Assembly: GCA_012516115.1 (NCBI GenBank)
Contig: JAAYXC010000174.1
Span: 1 to 10,427, forward strand
DNA from: Bacillota bacterium
GTDB lineage: Bacteria > Bacillota > UBA4882 > JAAYXC01
DNA: 10,427 nt
Reading direction: 5' to 3'
Shown: in pieces, positions 6,168-10,427 of the stretch
Numbering within the stretch: position 1 is the stretch's first letter
Layout of the letters: each line of letters starts with the position of its first letter
Notes under the pieces: generated by a model
What the model saw: the letters and a program-made list of their open reading frames with translations, nothing else
Databases searched by the model: none
What the model was told of the DNA's origin: nothing
Made by a program: the position numbers and the translations under genes

Positions 6168-7097
6168 ATGATCGAAGGTTCCGCAATACCGGCGGCGGGC
6201 GGACGCCGTCACCGGTGGGCAAAGGCGATGAAGAACGGGCGTCTCGGGCTCCTCTTCCTCTTGCCGGCGCTCTGCATCTTTGCCATGTTCCAGTGGTACA
6301 CCATCTTTTACGGTTTGATCCTGGGTTTTCAGAAGATGATCACGGGGCTTGGCGCCACGTGGGTCGGCCTGGCGAACTTCAAGAGCGTTTTAAGCGACTC
6401 GCTGGTGGCGTTGTCTTTTCGCAACACCCTAGTTTTTGTCGGTTTATGTCTGGTGTTCGGGTATATGGTTCCGGTGGTGGTGGCCATCGCGCTTACGGAA
6501 CTTCGTCACGCCCGGGGCTTTTTCCGCCTCGCCATTTACATGCCGAACATCATCCCCGGCATCGCTTTGTACATTATGTGGCTGTGGATCTTCGATCCGG
6601 CCGTGGGCCTTTTGAATCAAATACTCGGCCTGTTTCATCTACCGCCGCAAGAATGGCTTTTAAACACGAAAACCGCTCTGTTTTCTTTGATGCTGATGGC
6701 CACCTGGGCCGGGTTCGGTTCCACGGCGCTCTTTTACATGGCCAGTCTTACCTCCGTCCCCGAAGAGCTATACGAGGCGGCGGAGATCGACGGGGCCGGG
6801 ATATGGCGGAGGATCTTCCACATCACGCTTCCTTCGCTGAAGACCACCATGTTGATCATGCTCCTTTTGCAGATTCTCGCCACGGTCCAGGTCTTCCAGG
6901 AGCCTTTCGTTATGACGGGCGGAGGACCCAATAACGCCACCCTCACCATTATGTACCAGGTATATCGGTACGCCTTCGTCTACTTCGAATTCGGTAAAGC
7001 GGGGGCCCTGGGCTTTTTGACCTTCCTCTTCCTTTTCGTCCTATCCTTGCTGTATATGCGCTACAGCAAGATAGCCCATGGGGGAGAAGAGGTGTGA
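6168..7097 (+). CDS. Sugar ABC transporter permease, MalF/UgpA type
   Basis: One of two membrane subunits of the importer, predicted 309 residues from ATG 6168, which follows AGGGGGAG (6153-6160) at 7 nt. Starting earlier at ATG 6129 or GTG 6084 would place the start in or close to the intercistronic hairpin and lacks a good ribosome site. About six hydrophobic segments are visible: roughly 26-50, 84-112, 119-143, 171-193, 226-248 and 282-300. The cytoplasmic EAA loop, which docks on the ATPase, reads YEAAEIDGAGIWRRIFHITLP at about 202-222, written here because it is the defining motif: Y202, E203, A204, A205, D208, G209, A210. The C-terminal MTGGGPNNAT is typical of MalF/UgpA-like subunits. 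The gene ends 3 nt before the next permease. Specificity cannot be read from the sequence. Confidence 0.92.
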   Translation: MIEGSAIPAAGGRRHRWAKAMKNGRLGLLFLLPALCIFAMFQWYTIFYGLILGFQKMITGLGATWVGLANFKSVLSDSLVALSFRNTLVFVGLCLVFGYMVPVVVAIALTELRHARGFFRLAIYMPNIIPGIALYIMWLWIFDPAVGLLNQILGLFHLPPQEWLLNTKTALFSLMLMATWAGFGSTALFYMASLTSVPEELYEAAEIDGAGIWRRIFHITLPSLKTTMLIMLLLQILATVQVFQEPFVMTGGGPNNATLTIMYQVYRYAFVYFEFGKAGALGFLTFLFLFVLSLLYMRYSKIAHGGEEV

Positions 7098-7100
7098 ACT

Positions 7101-7991
7101 TTGGCTAAGACGGTGGGACGCACGGCTATTTCGAACTTCGACCTGAAACGCCCCGAGGTGAAGGCGGGCTACCTGGCGTGTTCCATCATGGCGGTCGTTC
7201 TGGCGGTCTTCATGATCTACCCGTTGATCTGGACCTTCATGGGCGCGCTCAAGACGCCGAAAGAGGTTTACCTGATCCCTCCCCGGCTCTTGCCGGAACG
7301 AGCGAACTGGGCCAATTTCATCACGGCCTGGAAGGCTTTTTCGTTCCCGCGTTTCACCTTGAATACCTTTCTGCTTTTCGCCGGGATCGTCCTCTTTAAG
7401 TTCCCGATTACGTGCATGGCCGCGTACGCTTTCTCGTTCCTGCGCGTACCGGCGCGCCGGGCGCTTTTTTTGGCCTTTATGGTCACGCTCATGGTGCCCG
7501 GCATGGCTTACATGATCCCGAGTTATCTCATTTTGTACCGTCTCCCCATTTTCGGCCTCAATCTGCTCAACACTTATTGGGCCTTCTGGTTGCCGGCCGG
7601 CGCGGATGCCTTCGCCATCCTCCTTCTCAAGGGCTATTTCGATGGCATCCCCGGGGAGATGCTGGAGGCGGCACGGATAGACGGGGCCACGGAGATGATC
7701 ATTTTAAGCCGCCTCGTGCTGCCGCTCGCCAAACCCATTCTGGCCACCCTCTTTATCTTGAACTTCATGGGCGTCTGGCGGGACTTCATGTGGCCGTACA
7801 TCGTCCTGCGCGACAGCTCGCGCTGGACGATTATGATCGCGCTCTATACTTACGTCTTCCAAAGCCAGATCCTGACGCCCAACATCCAGTTGGCCGGGAT
7901 GATGCTGGCCACCATCCCGCCGATCACGATCTTCTTGTTGTTCCAGAGATATATCTTAGAAGGCATCACCTTTGCCGGGATCAAGGGTTAA
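7101..7991 (+). CDS. Sugar ABC transporter permease, MalG/UgpE type
   Basis: Second membrane subunit of the importer, 296 residues. It starts at TTG 7101, 3 nt after the stop of the first permease. The ribosome site AGAGGTG lies inside the end of the upstream gene at about 7 nt, so the pair is probably translationally coupled, giving equal amounts of the two subunits. Hydrophobic segments lie roughly at 23-50, 85-115, 120-149, 156-179, 211-234 and 263-285. The EAA loop is MLEAARIDGATEMIIL at about 187-202, with E189, A190, A191, D194 and G195. The C-terminus ends FAGIKG, matching the usual MalG-type ending. The next gene, GH31, follows after 57 nt with no terminator. No ATPase subunit is encoded in the window. 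Confidence 0.92.
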   Translation: MAKTVGRTAISNFDLKRPEVKAGYLACSIMAVVLAVFMIYPLIWTFMGALKTPKEVYLIPPRLLPERANWANFITAWKAFSFPRFTLNTFLLFAGIVLFKFPITCMAAYAFSFLRVPARRALFLAFMVTLMVPGMAYMIPSYLILYRLPIFGLNLLNTYWAFWLPAGADAFAILLLKGYFDGIPGEMLEAARIDGATEMIILSRLVLPLAKPILATLFILNFMGVWRDFMWPYIVLRDSSRWTIMIALYTYVFQSQILTPNIQLAGMMLATIPPITIFLLFQRYILEGITFAGIKG

Positions 7992-8048
7992 GACCGGCAA
8001 GGCACTTGCTTATCGGGCATGAAATCGAGGAAAGCGGAGGAATAAGTC

Positions 8049-10427
8049 GTGCTTATGTCGGAGACGAGGCTTGAGGCCGGGAGGTATTGGCGCTCCGGAG
8101 CGGGAAAGGGGTGGGAACGGAAAGGGAATCTCGTCTTTTTCGATTGCGCGGGCGGGTTCTTGCGCCTTGCCGTGCTTTGCGGCCATTGCCTGCGTGTAAC
8201 CTTCAACCCCGACCACCGACCCACAGAGAGGCCTTCGGTGGCGGTGGTGAACATGCCTTCGTGCGAGGCTTTTACCGTAGAGCAAACGGACGACCGCATC
8301 ATGCTCCGGACCGACGAATTAACGGTCGAGGTGGCGAAAGAAACCGCGAGGATCAAGATCTCCGATTCCCAAGGCCACGTCCTCTCGGAGGACGCCGACG
8401 ACCTGGGCTGGGGCCGGCGGACCGTGCGGTGCACCAAGGTGATGGACGAGGAGATGCATTTCTACGGTTTGGGGGAGAAGACCGGCTTCTTAGACAAACG
8501 GGGCCGGAAGTACCTGCTGTGGAACACCGACGTCCCGGTGCACACGCCCACCAAGGACCCGCTTTACAAGTCCATTCCCTTGCTTTTATGCTTCCGCGGC
8601 GAATGGGCCACCGGGACGTTCATCGATTATACCGGGAGGATCTGGTTCGATCTGGGCGTGGAAGCCCACGACCGCTACGGCTTCGAGGTGGAGAACCGGG
8701 AACTGGACTATTACTTCATCTACGGTCCGGATCTGAAGCGGATCATCACCACCTATACCGGGCTCACGGGAAGGATCGAGCTCCCTCCCCTCTGGGCGTT
8801 GGGGTATCAGCAGTCCCGGTGGGGTTATTATCCCGAGGCCGTGGTCCGAAATCTGGCCGCGACCTTCCGCCAAAAAGACATCCCCTGCGACGTCATCTAC
8901 CTTGACATCGATTATATGGACGGTTATCGGGTCTTCACCTGGGACCGGGAACGTTTTCCGGATCCCGGGCGATTGATGGCCGATCTGCGGGCCCAGGGTT
9001 TCAAGATCGTCACCATCGTCAACCCCGGCGTGAAAAAAGATCCGGATTACGAAGTATACGTGGAAGGGGTGCGAAGGAACCTCTTCTGCCGGTGGGTAAC
9101 CGGTGAAGTTTACCATGGCCGCGTCTGGCCGGGGGAGGCCGCCTTCCCCGATTTCACCAAAGAAGAGACCCGCGCCTGGTGGGCCGAGAAGCACCATGCC
9201 CTGCTCGGGAACGGCGTGGCCGGGATCTGGAACGACATGAACGAGCCCAGCGATTTCTCTTCTCCTTCCGAGAACCGGATGCTGGCCACGGTGCCCGACG
9301 ATTTGATGGTGGAGAACGATGGCCACCCCTGCCCGTTCGGCCGCGTTCATAATGCTTATGGTCTACAGATGTGTCGGAGCACCCATGAGGCCTTTCGGCG
9401 GCTAAGGCCGGGGGAGAGGCCGTTCATCCTCACCCGGGCGGCCTATGCTGGCATCCAGCGCTATGCGGCGGTCTGGACCGGCGATAATTGCAGCTGGTGG
9501 GAGCATTTAGCCATGTCCCTCCCCCTCCATATGAATATCGGCCTTTCCGGCGTTCCGTTCGTCGGAGGAGATGTGGGCGGATTTAAAGAAGATTCTACCC
9601 CGGAACTCTTCGCCCGCTGGGTCCAGGTGGGTGCGTTTACCCCCTTCTTCCGGGCCCATTCCATGTATAACACCCGTCCGCACGAACCCTGGGCCTGGGG
9701 TCCCAGGGTAGAGGAGATCTGCCGCCGGTACATCAAACTCCGCTATGCCCTTTTACCCTACCTCTATAACGAGTTTTATCGCGCCAGTCAGACCGGTCTG
9801 CCCATCATGCGGCCGCTGGTCCTGGACTACCCCGAGGACGAACGGACGCACAATTTAAACGGGGAGTTTTTGTGGGGCGAGTCTTTTTTAGTCGCCCCCG
9901 TTACCCAGCCGGGGGTCGTCAAGCAATGCGTATACCTCCCGGAGGGGGTTTGGTTCGATTACTGGACCGACCGTCGGTACGAAGGAAAAAACGACTATCT
10001 CGTCGACGCGCCCCTTGAGATTTTACCTCTTTTCGTCAAGGCCGGGGCCATCATTCCCTCCGTGCCGGCCGTGAATTACGTGGGCGAAAAGCAACCGGAA
10101 TTCCTGCAGCTGGATGTCTCCCCCGATGCCCACGGCACGGCCCGCTATACTTTCTATGAGGATGATGGTCTCACCCAGCGTTACCGGGAGGGGGAGTATA
10201 ACCTCATCGATTTCTCTTGCCGGGCGAGCGGGGAAGGTCTTCTTTTCCGAATCGAACCCGTGGTGATGGGTTATTCCTCCGGCCGGAAATCTTACCGGCT
10301 TCGGTTCCACGGCCTGCCCTGGGCATGGGAGATCAACGGGATGGAGGTCCCCGCCGAATTCGGGTTCCGGGTGGACCGGGGGATCATCGAGATCGAGATC
10401 CCCGATGAGGGACAAGCGGTGAACATA
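8049..10427 (+). CDS. Cytoplasmic GH31 alpha-glucosidase (3' end beyond window)
   Basis: Releases glucose from the non-reducing end of alpha-linked oligosaccharides. GTG 8049 lies 8 nt after GGAGG (8036-8040); ATG 8055 is the in-frame alternative. The frame is open to the last base, 793 residues without a stop, so the gene is 3'-partial but probably nearly complete for this family. An N-terminal beta-sandwich spans about 1-240 (FYGLGEKTG). The (beta/alpha)8 barrel starts near P246 (PPLWALGYQQSRWGYY) and includes DIDYMDGY (D286, D288). The nucleophile is D396 in GIWNDMNEPSDF and the acid/base is D479 in WTGDN. FFRAHS (H537) completes the active site, and beta domains follow from about 600. There is no signal peptide, so it should act in the cytoplasm. 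It probably shares the transporter operon. Linkage preference (alpha-1,3 versus 1,4 or 1,6) is inferred from the neighbouring GH87-like enzyme and not read from motifs; GH31 also contains xylosidases and transferases. Confidence 0.9.
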   Translation, partial: MLMSETRLEAGRYWRSGAGKGWERKGNLVFFDCAGGFLRLAVLCGHCLRVTFNPDHRPTERPSVAVVNMPSCEAFTVEQTDDRIMLRTDELTVEVAKETARIKISDSQGHVLSEDADDLGWGRRTVRCTKVMDEEMHFYGLGEKTGFLDKRGRKYLLWNTDVPVHTPTKDPLYKSIPLLLCFRGEWATGTFIDYTGRIWFDLGVEAHDRYGFEVENRELDYYFIYGPDLKRIITTYTGLTGRIELPPLWALGYQQSRWGYYPEAVVRNLAATFRQKDIPCDVIYLDIDYMDGYRVFTWDRERFPDPGRLMADLRAQGFKIVTIVNPGVKKDPDYEVYVEGVRRNLFCRWVTGEVYHGRVWPGEAAFPDFTKEETRAWWAEKHHALLGNGVAGIWNDMNEPSDFSSPSENRMLATVPDDLMVENDGHPCPFGRVHNAYGLQMCRSTHEAFRRLRPGERPFILTRAAYAGIQRYAAVWTGDNCSWWEHLAMSLPLHMNIGLSGVPFVGGDVGGFKEDSTPELFARWVQVGAFTPFFRAHSMYNTRPHEPWAWGPRVEEICRRYIKLRYALLPYLYNEFYRASQTGLPIMRPLVLDYPEDERTHNLNGEFLWGESFLVAPVTQPGVVKQCVYLPEGVWFDYWTDRRYEGKNDYLVDAPLEILPLFVKAGAIIPSVPAVNYVGEKQPEFLQLDVSPDAHGTARYTFYEDDGLTQRYREGEYNLIDFSCRASGEGLLFRIEPVVMGYSSGRKSYRLRFHGLPWAWEINGMEVPAEFGFRVDRGIIEIEIPDEGQAVNI

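Noticed and set aside
8087..8905. A 272-codon + strand frame overlapping the start of the GH31 gene
   Set aside because: It lies in a different frame from the GH31 catalytic motifs and is Arg/Gly/Pro-rich without any recognisable motif. The GH31 frame is open from 8049 to the window end with all active-site motifs.

Overview
The window holds what reads as a secreted-glucanase and sugar-uptake locus, with every gene on the + strand. In order: a large secreted multidomain glycanase ending in a parallel beta-helix (202-4314); a carbohydrate ABC transporter made of a solute-binding protein (4650-6026) and two permeases (6168-7097 and 7101-7991); and a cytoplasmic GH31 alpha-glucosidase (from 8049) that is still open at the window's right edge. 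No RNA gene, mobile element or CRISPR array was seen.

The key identification is the glycanase. Its C-terminal beta-helix carries D1146, D1169 and D1170, in an ADG...GDD arrangement with spacings of 23 and 1 residues. As I recall, this is the spacing of the catalytic aspartates of GH87 alpha-1,3-glucanases (the Paenibacillus Agl-FH1 type). GH87 enzymes cut alpha-1,3-glucan or nigeran (mutan, fungal cell-wall glucan). The N-terminal two-thirds is an alternating chain of carbohydrate-binding and CARDB (Ig-like) modules. A consistent scheme is that the enzyme cuts insoluble alpha-1,3-glucan outside the cell, the ABC system imports the oligosaccharides, and GH31 releases glucose in the cytoplasm. 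No transporter ATPase is in the window, so a shared MsmK/UgpC-type ATPase is probably encoded elsewhere.

The 335-bp gap between the glycanase and the binding protein is the control region. It holds a terminator-like hairpin, a LacI/CcpA-type palindrome, a near-consensus sigma-70 promoter (TTGACA-N17-TATACT), a 5'UTR hairpin, a second CpG-centred palindrome, and a perfect Shine-Dalgarno sequence that faces a 16-codon ORF rather than the binding-protein gene. The glycanase therefore probably forms its own transcript, and the transporter plus GH31 a second one. A T-tract-less hairpin sits between the binding-protein and permease genes.

Organism: a GC-rich bacterium (my visual estimate is high-50s percent in coding DNA) with strong GGAGG-type ribosome binding sites and frequent GTG/TTG starts, which suggests a Firmicutes-related lineage. 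The binding protein has a Sec signal peptide but no lipobox cysteine, which would fit a diderm Firmicute (for example a Limnochordia/Hydrogenispora-like or halanaerobial lineage) better than a monoderm Bacillus. This placement is inference and is not certain.
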